Positions 32,857 through 41,426 of a DNA stretch of 42,438 nucleotides are shown one piece after another. The position numbers and the translations under genes were made by a program. The notes under the pieces were generated by a model, which did no database searches, was not told where the DNA came from, and was given only the letters and a program-made list of their open reading frames with translations. Origin of the DNA: an uncultured Prevotellaceae bacterium (GTDB lineage Bacteria; Bacteroidota; Bacteroidia; Bacteroidales; Bacteroidaceae); assembly GCA_902780025.1 (NCBI GenBank), contig CACZDV010000027.1:1-42438 (forward strand). The letters are read 5' to 3'. Numbering within the stretch: position 1 is the first letter of the stretch; each line of letters opens with the position of its first letter.

Positions 32857-33540
32857 ATGAGACGCATCGTGACCTGTATCCTGCTGATGGCCGCTGTCCT
32901 TGGAATCAAGGCGCAGGACGATCCTGAATACAAGATGGAGATAGGTGGCGGCGTGGGCTTGGTGAACTACTTAGGCGACTACAACGGCAACCTGCTGAAG
33001 AATATGCAACCCATGGGAACCGTGTTGGCCAAATACCGTCCGAACCCGTGGATGGCGTGGACGTTCAGCATTGGCTACGGCAAGCTGAAAGGCGATATCA
33101 GCGGAGCAGAGACTTGGATGCCGGAAACTGAGAAACTGCCGCAGTCGTTCAACAACGGACTGGTGGATGGTGGTGTGCGGTTTGAGTATAACTTCTGGGC
33201 CTACGGCACAGGACGTGAGTATAGGGGAGCAAAGCCCTGGGCTCCGTTCCTGACCCTCGGAGTGGGGATATCGCATGCGAGCCTGACCGACGGTAGCGCT
33301 ACGGATTTCAACCTGCCCTTCGGAGCGGGTGTTAAATATAAGATAGGTGAACGGCTGAACCTGACTGGCGAGTGGAGGATACACTTCACGGGCAGCGACA
33401 GGTTGGACGGGGTGGAAGACCCCCACGGCATCAAGAGCAGCGGACTGTTCAAAAACACCGACTGCTATAGTGTGCTGCAGTTGTCGTTGACTTACGATAT
33501 ATGGGCAAAATGTAAAACTTGTAATAATGACAAAGATTAA
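32857..33540 (+). CDS. DUF6089 outer-membrane beta-barrel protein
   Basis: The 227-residue protein has a signal peptide ([15 protein letters not shown]) and an opening [20 protein letters not shown] typical of DUF6089. Alternating strands follow ([33 protein letters not shown]). The last residues contain a CKTC pair. DUF6089 genes commonly precede uppS and bamA in Bacteroidetes. The 3' end overlaps uppS by 14 bases. The family is possibly a small barrel of envelope assembly, but its role is not established. Confidence 0.82.
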   Translation: MRRIVTCILLMAAVLGIKAQDDPEYKMEIGGGVGLVNYLGDYNGNLLKNMQPMGTVLAKYRPNPWMAWTFSIGYGKLKGDISGAETWMPETEKLPQSFNNGLVDGGVRFEYNFWAYGTGREYRGAKPWAPFLTLGVGISHASLTDGSATDFNLPFGAGVKYKIGERLNLTGEWRIHFTGSDRLDGVEDPHGIKSSGLFKNTDCYSVLQLSLTYDIWAKCKTCNNDKD

Positions 33541-34324
33541 GCAAGAACTGGATATGACACGCATCCCGCAGCACATTGCCATCATCATGGACGGCAACGG
33601 GCGGTGGGCAACGGAGCGCGGCAAGGACCGTAGCTTCGGCCACCAGGCGGGAGTGGACACCGTCCGCCGCATCACTTCAGAGTGTACGCGGTTAGGCGTG
33701 AAGTATCTGACGCTATATACGTTCTCCACAGAGAACTGGAACCGCCCGTCGGACGAGATTTCGGCATTGATGGGACTGGTGCTGTCGTCGTTGGAGGACG
33801 AGATTTTCATGAAGAATAACGTGCGTTTCCGCGTCATCGGCGACACCAAGCGACTGCCGGACGATGTGCAGCAGAAGTTGCGTGAGACGGAGGAACATAC
33901 GGCGAAGAACGACACGATGACGATGGTGGTGGCGCTGAGCTACTCCAGCCGCTGGGAGATCACCAATGCCGTTAAGCAGATAGTAACGGAGGTGAATGAC
34001 ATGGAACTGCCATTGCCCCAGTACAAAATGAAGAAATTGGCAACGGGCGGCATCCGTGCCGAGGACATCACCGAGGAGTTTATCAGCCAGCACCTGCAGA
34101 CGAACTTCATGCCTGATCCGGACCTGCTGATACGTACGGGCGGCGAACTGCGCATCTCGAACTACCTGTTGTGGCAGATTGCCTATTCGGAGTTGTATTT
34201 CTGCGACACTTACTGGCCTGACTTCGACGAGGCTTGTCTGCATGAGGCGATAGCCAGTTACCAGAGCCGTCAGCGCCGTTTCGGAAAGACGGAGGCACAG
34301 ATAGAGGCAGATGTAAAAAAGTAA
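33527..34324 (+). CDS. uppS: Isoprenyl transferase, undecaprenyl diphosphate synthase
   Basis: The 265-residue enzyme condenses isopentenyl units in cis to make the C55 carrier lipid used for peptidoglycan, O-antigen and capsule. Diagnostic motifs: [10 protein letters not shown] with catalytic D22, [22 protein letters not shown], and [15 protein letters not shown] followed by [14 protein letters not shown]. The start at 33527 overlaps DUF6089, and M10 is an alternative. The last codons (VKK, stop) are read from the octamer array that precedes bamA, so that array has replaced or extended the natural C-terminus. Confidence 0.95.
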   Translation: MTKIKQELDMTRIPQHIAIIMDGNGRWATERGKDRSFGHQAGVDTVRRITSECTRLGVKYLTLYTFSTENWNRPSDEISALMGLVLSSLEDEIFMKNNVRFRVIGDTKRLPDDVQQKLRETEEHTAKNDTMTMVVALSYSSRWEITNAVKQIVTEVNDMELPLPQYKMKKLATGGIRAEDITEEFISQHLQTNFMPDPDLLIRTGGELRISNYLLWQIAYSELYFCDTYWPDFDEACLHEAIASYQSRQRRFGKTEAQIEADVKK

Positions 34325-34444
34325 AAAGGTAAAAAAGTAAAAAGGTAAAAAAGTAAAAAAGAAAGTGACTTATTATATTATAAATAAGGTGAAAGGATTG
34401 GTGAGAGGTGTTTTACCCTTTTACCTTTTTACCTTTTTACCTTT
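34320..34444 (+). repeat. Complementary octamer arrays flanking the bamA start
   Basis: Five purine octamers (AGTAAAAA/GGTAAAAA, 34320-34359) precede the GTG at 34365. Four pyrimidine octamers (TTTTACCC/TTTTACCT, 34411-34444) follow inside the coding region. The two arms are reverse complements, separated by 51 bases that include the start codon. The downstream arm encodes the hydrophobic core of the signal peptide (LPFYLFTFLP). Confidence 0.85.
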
Positions 34445-37061
34445 AAGTGTCATGGCGCAGGATAAGATTGTCAATCCTGATATATCGTATGCCGGTACAC
34501 CGAGGACGTGTGAGATCGGCGGTCTTGCCGTCGAAGGCGTTGAGGGCTATGAGGACTATGTCCTGACGAGTCTGTCCGGCTTGTCGGTAGGACAGGAAAT
34601 AGAGATTCCGGGTACGCAGATTACCGATGCCGTGAAACGCTATTGGCGTCACGGACTCTTTTCGAGGGTACAGATAACGGCTGACTCGCTGGTAGGCTCC
34701 AAGATTTATCTGTGCATACACCTGGCTCTCCGTCCGCGTGTCAGCACCATCAACTATAATGGCCTGAAGAAGTCGGAACGCGAGGATATGGAGGCTAAAC
34801 TCGGTATCATGAAGGGTTCGCAGATTACGCCTAACATGATTGACCGTGCCAAGATCCTGGCCAAGAAGTACTTTGACGAGAAGGGCTATAAGAACGCTGA
34901 GATTGAAATCATGCAGCGTGACGACGTGACGAACAAGAACCAGGTGATACTGGACGTGAACGTCGACAAGAAGGCCAAGATGAAGGTGCGCAGGATTTAC
35001 TTCACGGGTAATGAGAACCTGGCCGATAACAAGATTAAGGGTTCGCTCTTCACCAAGGGTGCCTTTGGTAAGATACATGAGGCAGGAAAACTGCAGAACT
35101 TCTTCAAGGGTAAGAAGTTTACAGACGAACGCTACCGTGAGGCCAGGGAAGCGCTGATAGACAAGTATAACGAACTGGGTTACAGGGATATGACCATTCT
35201 GGAGGATTCCGTCTGGAATGTCGACGAGAAGCATGTCAGCATTGGCCTGACGGTGGAAGAAGGCCAGAAATACTACCTGCGCAATGTTACCTGGGTGGGT
35301 AACACCGTGCTGAATACGGACGCCCTGAATGCGATATTAGGTATGAAGAAGGGTGACGTCTATAACCAGCGCCTGATGAGCAAGCGCTTGTCGGAAGACG
35401 AGGATGCCGTGGGTAACTACTACTGGAACAACGGTTACCTGTTCTATCAGTTGCAGCCGACGGAAGTAAATATCGTGGGCGACTCCATCGATGTGGAGAT
35501 GCGCATCATGGAGGGTACCCAGGCACACCTGAACCACGTTCGTATCTACGGTAACGACCGACTCTACGAGGAGGTGGTGCGCCGTGAACTGCGTACCAAG
35601 CCGGGCGACCTCTTCTCGAAGGAAGCCCTGCAACGCTCGGCTCGTGAAATCGCCTCTATGGGACACTTCGACCCTGAGAGCGTGAATCCCGATATCAAGC
35701 CCAACTATGACGACGGTTCTGTGGATATTAACTGGAACCTGCAGCAGAAGTCGAACGACCAGATAGAGTTCTCATTAGGTTGGGGACAGACAGGTGTCAT
35801 CGGACGCATCGGTTTGAAACTGAACAACTTCTCGATGCGCAACCTTTTCGGTAAGAACAAGATGCACCGTGGTATCATGCCTATCGGCGACGGTGAGCAG
35901 TTGGGTATCAACTATCAGACCAACGGTTCCTACTACAGCTCGCTGTCGACAAGCTACTCTACGAGCTGGTTTGGCAACAAGCGCCCGAACTCGTTCAGCG
36001 TCAGCCTGTTCTACTCCAAGCAGTCGGACATCTCAAGCTACTATCGCAACAATGCCCTTTATAACAGCCTGGGCTATGGTTATGGCTATGGTTACAGTAT
36101 GTATAACAATCTGGCCTACAACTACGAGTCGATGCTCGACGATGACAAGAACATCCAGATGTTTGGTGCCAGCATTGGTTGGGGTAAACGTCTGCGCTGG
36201 CCTGACGACTACTTCCAGTTCATGGCTTCGCTGGGTTACACCCGCTATATGCTGCGTGACTGGAACTACTTCTATATTTCGAACGGTAACTGTAACAACT
36301 TGAACCTGGGACTGACGTTGTCGCGTATGTCGACCGACAACCAGCTGTTCCCACGTCGTGGTTCCGAGTTTATGCTGTCGCTGACGGTTACGCCGCCTTG
36401 GTCGCTGTTTGACGGTAAGGACTATGCTACGCTGGCTCTTAATCCCAACTCGGCCACCTACGAGAACGAGCTGCAGGATATGTACCGCTGGATAGAGTAT
36501 CATAAGTGGAAGTTCAAGTCGCGTACCTATACCGCACTAACTGGCAACCAGAAGTGTTTCGTGCTGATGACCCGTGTGGAACTGGGATTGCTGGGTTCGT
36601 TCAATAGTGACAAGAAGTCACCCTTCGAGACGTTCTATGTCGGTGGTGACGGTATGAGCGGCTATTCCTACGGCTATGCGGAGGAGACCATCGGTATGCG
36701 CGGTTACGACAACGGTTCTATTTCAACCTCGTCGGCCTATACCGAGTCCACTGGTCGCCGCACTTCGAACAATGCCTATGGCTACGACCGCTTCACCTTG
36801 GAACTGCGCTATCCGTTTATGTTGGGTAACACCACCATCTACGGTCTTACCTTCCTTGAGGGCGGTAATGCGTGGGCTGACATCAAGAAGTTCAATCCCT
36901 TCAATATGAAGAAGTCCGCAGGTGTCGGTGTACGTATCTTCCTGCCGATGGTCGGCTTGATGGGTATTGACTGGGCCTACGGTTTCGACAAGGTCTACAC
37001 CAGTGGTGGATGGCAGAAGGGTGGAAGCAACTTCCACTTCATACTGGGACAGGAATTCTAA
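34365..37061 (+). CDS. bamA: Outer-membrane protein assembly factor BamA
   Basis: The 898-residue protein has a signal peptide, a POTRA region of about five domains to residue 450 (KMKVRRIYFTGNENL and LNHVRIYGNDRLYEEVVRR are POTRA signatures), and a C-terminal 16-stranded barrel ending FHFILGQEF with terminal Phe. The L6 motif appears as IGMRGYDNGS near residue 778, equivalent to VRGF. It folds and inserts outer-membrane proteins. It is followed by three Skp-like chaperones, a natural partnership. The start is GTG at 34365. A second GTG at 34389 (MKGLVRGVLPF) gives a more conventional signal peptide. The start lies between complementary octamer arrays, which may control translation. Confidence 0.94.
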   Translation: MTYYIINKVKGLVRGVLPFYLFTFLPLSVMAQDKIVNPDISYAGTPRTCEIGGLAVEGVEGYEDYVLTSLSGLSVGQEIEIPGTQITDAVKRYWRHGLFSRVQITADSLVGSKIYLCIHLALRPRVSTINYNGLKKSEREDMEAKLGIMKGSQITPNMIDRAKILAKKYFDEKGYKNAEIEIMQRDDVTNKNQVILDVNVDKKAKMKVRRIYFTGNENLADNKIKGSLFTKGAFGKIHEAGKLQNFFKGKKFTDERYREAREALIDKYNELGYRDMTILEDSVWNVDEKHVSIGLTVEEGQKYYLRNVTWVGNTVLNTDALNAILGMKKGDVYNQRLMSKRLSEDEDAVGNYYWNNGYLFYQLQPTEVNIVGDSIDVEMRIMEGTQAHLNHVRIYGNDRLYEEVVRRELRTKPGDLFSKEALQRSAREIASMGHFDPESVNPDIKPNYDDGSVDINWNLQQKSNDQIEFSLGWGQTGVIGRIGLKLNNFSMRNLFGKNKMHRGIMPIGDGEQLGINYQTNGSYYSSLSTSYSTSWFGNKRPNSFSVSLFYSKQSDISSYYRNNALYNSLGYGYGYGYSMYNNLAYNYESMLDDDKNIQMFGASIGWGKRLRWPDDYFQFMASLGYTRYMLRDWNYFYISNGNCNNLNLGLTLSRMSTDNQLFPRRGSEFMLSLTVTPPWSLFDGKDYATLALNPNSATYENELQDMYRWIEYHKWKFKSRTYTALTGNQKCFVLMTRVELGLLGSFNSDKKSPFETFYVGGDGMSGYSYGYAEETIGMRGYDNGSISTSSAYTESTGRRTSNNAYGYDRFTLELRYPFMLGNTTIYGLTFLEGGNAWADIKKFNPFNMKKSAGVGVRIFLPMVGLMGIDWAYGFDKVYTSGGWQKGGSNFHFILGQEF

Positions 37062-37075
37062 GCGGGCTTCGCCCT

Positions 37076-37208
37076 AAAGAATAAAGTATAAAGAAATAAA
37101 GTGAAGTAAAGTATAACTAAATAATTGGAGGAGAAGGTATGATGAAAGAAAATGTGAAGGGAAATCTGATATCGGAATATGGCCGCAGGGCTTTGTTCTT
37201 TATTCTTT
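37076..37208 (+). repeat. Complementary short repeats flanking the first ompH start
   Basis: AAAGAATAAAG (37076-37086), followed by related AAATAAAG units, lies before the start codon. Its exact complement CTTTATTCTTT (37198-37208) lies in the signal-peptide codons. This repeats the arrangement at bamA with a different unit. Confidence 0.65.
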
Positions 37209-37693
37209 TTTCTTTATTATTTAGCCCCGCAGGGGCGCAAAAGTTTGCACTGGTGGATATGGACTATATCCTGAAGAACATTCCGGCCTATGAACGTGCT
37301 AATGAGCAGTTGAATCAGGTGTCGAAGAAGTGGCAGGCTGAGGTGGACGCTCTTACCACAGAGGCTCAGACTATGTACAAGAACTACCAGAACGAGGTTG
37401 TATTCCTTTCGGCTGAACAGAAGAAAGCCAAGCAGGATGCCATCGTCGAGAAAGAGAAGCAGGCCTCGGAACTGAAGCGTAAGTACTTTGGACCGGAGGG
37501 AGAACTCTTTAAGAAGCGTACCTCGCTGATGACGCCAATTCAGGACGAGATCTACAATGCCGTCAAGGATATTGCCGACCTGCGTGGCTATCAACTGGTG
37601 CTCGACCGTGCCAGCGATACGGGTATCATCTTCGGTTCGCCCAAGATTGACATCTCCAACGAGGTGCTGGCAAAGCTGGGTTATGCTAATTAG
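37139..37693 (+). CDS. Skp/OmpH-family periplasmic chaperone (first copy)
   Basis: The 184-residue protein has a long N-terminus (MMKENVKGNLISEYGRRALF) then the signal core FFILFSLLFSPAGAQ. The mature part is the OmpH pattern: a short strand (FALVDMDYILKNIPAY), a long charged coiled-coil hairpin (NQVSKKWQAEVDALTTEAQ to KQASELKRKY) and a closing strand (YQLVLDRASDTGIIF). Skp/OmpH trimers hold unfolded outer-membrane proteins on the way to BamA, whose gene lies 77 bases upstream. A strong GGAGGAGAAGG site precedes the start. The signal-peptide codons carry a pyrimidine repeat complementary to the upstream leader. Confidence 0.88.
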   Translation: MMKENVKGNLISEYGRRALFFILFSLLFSPAGAQKFALVDMDYILKNIPAYERANEQLNQVSKKWQAEVDALTTEAQTMYKNYQNEVVFLSAEQKKAKQDAIVEKEKQASELKRKYFGPEGELFKKRTSLMTPIQDEIYNAVKDIADLRGYQLVLDRASDTGIIFGSPKIDISNEVLAKLGYAN

Positions 37694-37740
37694 TCGTAAT
37701 CACGAAATAACGTAATAACGAAAATAAAAACAAAAAACAA

Positions 37741-38247
37741 ATGAAAAAGTTTATCGTCTGCGCAATCTGCGCAATCTGCGGTTTCACCACCGCTAACGCA
37801 CAGGCCAAGTTCGGCCATGTGAACACTCAGGAAATCATTCAGGTGATGCCTGAATACACCAAGGCTAAGACAGAGATTGAGGCTCTGACAGCTCAGTATG
37901 AGGCCGACCTGAAGTCGATGCAGGATGAGCTGCAGAAGAAGGGTGAGGCCTTCGAGAAAGAACAGGCCACCCTGCCCGACAACATCAAGCAGCGCCGTCA
38001 GCAGGAACTGCAGGATATGTACCAGAAGATCCAGCAGAGCTTCCAGGACAATCAGCAGGCTCTTGCAAAGGCTCAGCAGGAGAAGATGCAGGGCATCACC
38101 ACCAAGGTGCTCGATGCCATCAAGGCTGTGGGCCAGGCCGGCGGCTACGTCTACATCATGGAGATGGGTGCTGGTATTCCTTACATCAGCACAACCTTGT
38201 CTACTGACGTCACCGCTCAGGTGAAGCAGAAGCTCGGACTGAAGTAA
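37741..38247 (+). CDS. Skp/OmpH-family periplasmic chaperone (second copy)
   Basis: The 168-residue protein has a signal peptide (ICAICGFTTANAQA), then FGHVNTQEIIQVMPEYTKA and a coiled-coil hairpin rich in Gln, Glu and Lys (SMQDELQKKGEAFEKEQATL, AKAQQEKMQGITTKVLDAIK). It closes with GGYVYIMEMGAGIPYISTT. It is the closest to a standard OmpH of the three. It follows the first copy by 47 bases and is very probably in the same transcript. Role: chaperone for nascent outer-membrane proteins delivered to BamA. Confidence 0.9.
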   Translation: MKKFIVCAICAICGFTTANAQAKFGHVNTQEIIQVMPEYTKAKTEIEALTAQYEADLKSMQDELQKKGEAFEKEQATLPDNIKQRRQQELQDMYQKIQQSFQDNQQALAKAQQEKMQGITTKVLDAIKAVGQAGGYVYIMEMGAGIPYISTTLSTDVTAQVKQKLGLK

Positions 38248-38279
38248 ATTGTCTCGTCAAGTAAATTATCAAATAGTCA

Positions 38280-38837
38280 ATGAAAAGACTCTTCATACTT
38301 CTTGTTGCACTTGTTTCGTTGTCGGTTTCCGCACAAGATTCGGCACGTGTGGTCAACACCAGGGTCATCAGGTTTGCCTATCTCAGTTATGATAAGGCTC
38401 TGAAGGCCGTGCCTGGCTATGGACTGGCCAAGCAGTCGCTGGACAATTTGCGAGCCAAATACGAGGAAGAGCAGAAACGCGCGGAACAGGATTTCAACCT
38501 CAAGTATGAAGAGTTTCTTGACGGTCAGCGTGACTTTCCGGAAACGATTCTCCGTAAGCGCCAAATGGAACTGAAGGAGATGATGGAGCGTAACATTGCG
38601 TTCAAAAAAGACATCCGCGAACAGCTGGCCATTGCTGAAGCTAAGCTGTTCGACCCACTTAGAGAGTTGCTTTCTTCGGCGTTGACAAAGATTGCCATTG
38701 AGAATGGTTATGCGTTCATCTTGAATACAGATCAGAACGCTGTACCTTTCATCCATCCAGCTTTAGGCGTTGACATCAACCAGCTGGTAAAGACCACCCT
38801 TCAAGAACAGAATACCGTCAGGAGTGTTATCCGCTAA
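38280..38837 (+). CDS. Skp/OmpH-family periplasmic chaperone (third copy)
   Basis: The 185-residue protein has a signal peptide (LFILLVALVSLSVSAQ), strand IRFAYLSYDKALKAVPGYG, a long charged hairpin (DNLRAKYEEEQKRAEQDF to RQMELKEMMERNIAFKKD) and the closing strand GYAFILNTDQNAVPFIHP. It is more divergent than its two neighbours. Its 3' end overlaps murI by 14 bases. Three tandem copies suggest specialised clients, or trimers of mixed composition; neither is shown by sequence. Confidence 0.87.
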   Translation: MKRLFILLVALVSLSVSAQDSARVVNTRVIRFAYLSYDKALKAVPGYGLAKQSLDNLRAKYEEEQKRAEQDFNLKYEEFLDGQRDFPETILRKRQMELKEMMERNIAFKKDIREQLAIAEAKLFDPLRELLSSALTKIAIENGYAFILNTDQNAVPFIHPALGVDINQLVKTTLQEQNTVRSVIR

Positions 38838-39666
38838 GCCAGGCCCCATCGGCATCTTCGATAGCGGCTATGGCGGACTCACCATTCTGCATGGCATTCG
38901 CCAGCTGCTCCCCGAATACGATTATTTGTATTTGGGCGACAATGCCCGTGCTCCCTACGGCTCACGTTCGTTTGATGTCGTCTACGAGTTTACCCGTCAG
39001 GCGGTGCAGCGGCTTTTCGAGATGGGGTGCCATTTGGTTGTCCTTGGCTGTAACACAGCCTCGGCCAAGGCCCTGCGTACTATTCAGCAGAACGACTTGC
39101 CACAGTGGGATTCGGAGCGCCGTGTGTTGGGCATCATCCGTCCTACGGCTGAGGTGATCGGCTCACTTACCAAGAGCCGCCATGTTGGCGTCTTGGCAAC
39201 TGAAGGTACAATTAAGAGTGAAAGCTACAACCTGGAAATCCAGAAACTGCATCCTGACATCGTCGTGTCAGGTGTGGCTTGTCCTTTCTGGGTACCGCTC
39301 GTGGAGTACAATGAAGCAGATTCTCCAGGTGCCGACTACTTTGTCAAGAAGCGTATAGACCAGATTATGCGTCTTGATCCGCAGATTGACTGTCTGATTC
39401 TTGGTTGTACCCATTACCCGCTGTTGATGCCCAAGATTCTGAAGTATTTACCGGACGGAGTGCGCGTTGTACCTCAAGGTGAGTACGTTGCCGATAGTCT
39501 GAAAGACTACTTCCGCCGCAATACTGCCATCGAGCAGAAATGTTCCAAGGGACGCACCGTACGCTATCTGACGACGGAGAATCCTGACAAGTTCAAGGAA
39601 CAGGCACAGATATTCCTACACGAACCGGTGGAGGTCGAAAACATTACGTTAGGCTATTTAGTCTAA
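38824..39666 (+). CDS. murI: Glutamate racemase
   Basis: The 280-residue enzyme makes D-glutamate for peptidoglycan. Motifs: IGIFDSGYGGLTIL with D13, LGCNTASAKAL with catalytic C76, and LGCTHYPLLMPKI with catalytic C195. The start is GTG at 38824, overlapping the upstream ompH gene; no other start codon lies between it and the first active-site motif. The tail runs convergently into the permease gene and the two overlap by nine bases. Confidence 0.94.
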   Translation: MLSAKPGPIGIFDSGYGGLTILHGIRQLLPEYDYLYLGDNARAPYGSRSFDVVYEFTRQAVQRLFEMGCHLVVLGCNTASAKALRTIQQNDLPQWDSERRVLGIIRPTAEVIGSLTKSRHVGVLATEGTIKSESYNLEIQKLHPDIVVSGVACPFWVPLVEYNEADSPGADYFVKKRIDQIMRLDPQIDCLILGCTHYPLLMPKILKYLPDGVRVVPQGEYVADSLKDYFRRNTAIEQKCSKGRTVRYLTTENPDKFKEQAQIFLHEPVEVENITLGYLV

Positions 39667-40887
39667 CAGCCTTCGAGAGAAGTATCGGACGGGATACCAG
39701 ACGGCAAGGAAGCCGACGACAAGTACCGTAACGAAAATGAGGAGGATATCTTCGGGATGAACGCTGACAGGGTAGGCGTTGACAACGAAGGAACCACTGG
39801 AAGATCCTAACTTTACTATGCCGAATGTCTGTTGCAGCCAACAGAGCAGAAGTCCGACGGCAATGCCGATGACGGCTCCAAGGGCAGAGATGAGACGTCC
39901 CTCGAACAGGAAGATACGGGTAATGACCTTGTCGCTGGCACCGAGGTTACGCAGCGTGACGACATCATCCTTTTTGTCGATGATGAGCATGGAGAGCGAA
40001 CCGATGATGTTGAAACAGGCCACAATGAGAATGAAGGTGAGGAAGATGTAGGCGATAAGTTTCTCAATCTTCATAATCTTAAAAGTCTCGTCCTGCTGTT
40101 CAAAACGGTCTTTCACGTAAAAATCGTTGCCAGCTATTTTCTGCATCTCGGACTTGACGGACTCAAAGTTGCTGCCTGGCTTCAAGCGCAACTCAAGTGA
40201 CGAAACCATGCCCTGTTGCTCAAAAATACGGCGGGCGAAACCTAAGGAGGTTATGATATAGCCTTTGTCATACTTGGCCTGCCGGACGTTGAAGAGAACG
40301 CCAGGGGAAAAGAGTTCATCCTCTATGAAGGATTCCTCCGGAGCCATCATGTCGAATTGTCCCTCACGGCGTGGAGCATAGATTTTTAGCGGATGGTCAT
40401 AGGCATAGCCTGTCCCTAACGCATCAGCCAGCCGTATGCCGATGATGCCGTAATGCATATCAGCGGCATGCAACTCGAAGGTGCCATCGCCAATAAGAAT
40501 CTCGCCGATGTGGGTCAGTTGGTCGAAATTGTCGTCTACGCCCTTGACAGTAACCATTGCCTGTCGTCCGTTGTAGATGGCCAATGCCTGGTCTTCCATG
40601 CACTCGGTAGCTACGTCTACCTGTGGCAGCTCACGGATTTGTGTCAGTCGCGGGTCGTCGGCAGCAACGGTTTTACCCTTGACGGGGGTTACCTTCAACT
40701 GCGGATCGAACGACGTGAGGAAGGAGGCGACAAGGTCGTGGAATCCGTTGAAGACGCTCAGCGTGACGACCAATGCCATCGTAGCCACAGCAACGCCCAC
40801 CACCGAAATGCCGCTAATGACATTGATGGCGTGTGTGGACTTCTTAGAGAAGAGGTATCGGCGAGCTATGTAGAAAGGGAAATTCAT
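39658..40887 (-). CDS. LolC/LolE-type (FtsX family) ABC transporter permease
   Basis: The 409-residue protein has the four-helix arrangement of lipoprotein-release permeases. TM1 is near residues 20-45 (HAINVISGISVVGVAVATM), followed by a large periplasmic domain to about residue 275, then three helices in FtsX order (IAYIFLTFILIVACFNIIGS, ALGAVIGIAVGLLLC, ILLIFVTVLVVGFLAVWYP). The start MNFPFYIARRYLFSKK is characteristic. It probably works with a LolD-like ATPase encoded elsewhere to move lipoproteins out of the inner membrane. Another MacB-like role cannot be excluded. It follows rbfA by nine bases, so both share the rbfA promoter. Confidence 0.85.
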   Translation of the reverse strand: MNFPFYIARRYLFSKKSTHAINVISGISVVGVAVATMALVVTLSVFNGFHDLVASFLTSFDPQLKVTPVKGKTVAADDPRLTQIRELPQVDVATECMEDQALAIYNGRQAMVTVKGVDDNFDQLTHIGEILIGDGTFELHAADMHYGIIGIRLADALGTGYAYDHPLKIYAPRREGQFDMMAPEESFIEDELFSPGVLFNVRQAKYDKGYIITSLGFARRIFEQQGMVSSLELRLKPGSNFESVKSEMQKIAGNDFYVKDRFEQQDETFKIMKIEKLIAYIFLTFILIVACFNIIGSLSMLIIDKKDDVVTLRNLGASDKVITRIFLFEGRLISALGAVIGIAVGLLLCWLQQTFGIVKLGSSSGSFVVNAYPVSVHPEDILLIFVTVLVVGFLAVWYPVRYFSRRLLD

Positions 40888-40896
40888 TTTACTTCT

Positions 40897-41232
40897 TCAC
40901 TTTTTCAGCAGCTCGTCAATACGTTCGATGTAGTCGAGTGAGTCGTCGATAAAGAAACGCAGTTCGGGAATAATGCGTAACTGGTTGCGTACTCGCTGAC
41001 CTAAGGCGTAGCGGATAGACTTGCTGTTCTGTTCTATATTCTGCAGCAATTCTTCACCCCGCTCTGACGGGAATATGCTGAGATAAGCGGTGCAGATACT
41101 GAGGTCGGGGGAAATCTTGGTACGGGTGACACTGACCATTACGCCATGCATGGCGCGGGTTTGTTCCTGGAAAATGACGCTCAGCTCTTTCTGCAGCAGG
41201 CGGGCTATTTTGTTCTGTCTGGTCTCTTGCAT
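40897..41232 (-). CDS. rbfA: 30S ribosome-binding factor A
   Basis: The 111-residue protein starts MQETRQNKIARLLQKELSVI and shows the RbfA KH-like fold. Signatures are VMVSVTRTKISPDLSICTAYLSIFP and the end RVRNQLRIIPELRFFIDDSLD. It binds the small subunit during late 16S processing and supports growth in the cold. Pairing with the downstream FtsX-type permease is common in Bacteroidetes. Confidence 0.94.
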   Translation of the reverse strand: MQETRQNKIARLLQKELSVIFQEQTRAMHGVMVSVTRTKISPDLSICTAYLSIFPSERGEELLQNIEQNSKSIRYALGQRVRNQLRIIPELRFFIDDSLDYIERIDELLKK

Positions 41233-41257
41233 AGCTTCTTTTTTACTGTTTGCGGTG

Positions 41258-41287
41258 CAAAGTTACGAAAAGTCGAGAGCAAAACAA
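41258..41287 (-). promoter_or_regulatory. Promoter of rbfA and the permease gene
   Basis: TAACTTTG on the minus strand (plus 41258-41265), with TTG (plus 41285-41287) 19 bases upstream. A second TAACTTTG (plus 41340-41347) has no spaced -33 element. The 14 bases CAAAGTTACGAAAA are duplicated at 41258 and 41340. Confidence 0.6.
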
Positions 41288-41400
41288 AGAAACTCGTTTC
41301 TTTTTTTGCCGAGACGGAGGAATTTCGCCAATTTATTGGCAAAGTTACGAAAAATAATTGATAATTGACGATGGATAATGGATAATTGATAATTATTTTG

Positions 41401-41408
41401 TACCTTTG
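41401..41408 (+). promoter_or_regulatory. -7 box of the barrel-protein gene
   Basis: TACCTTTG followed by CACCC, 18 bases before the start codon. The region in front is a short repeat of GGATAAT/TGATAAT units (41355-41397). Confidence 0.5.
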
Positions 41409-41426
41409 CACCCATAAACAGGAATA

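Noticed and set aside
39658-39666. murI/permease overlap as a possible frameshift or assembly error
   Set aside because: Both proteins have normal lengths and ends; nine-base convergent overlaps are unremarkable.
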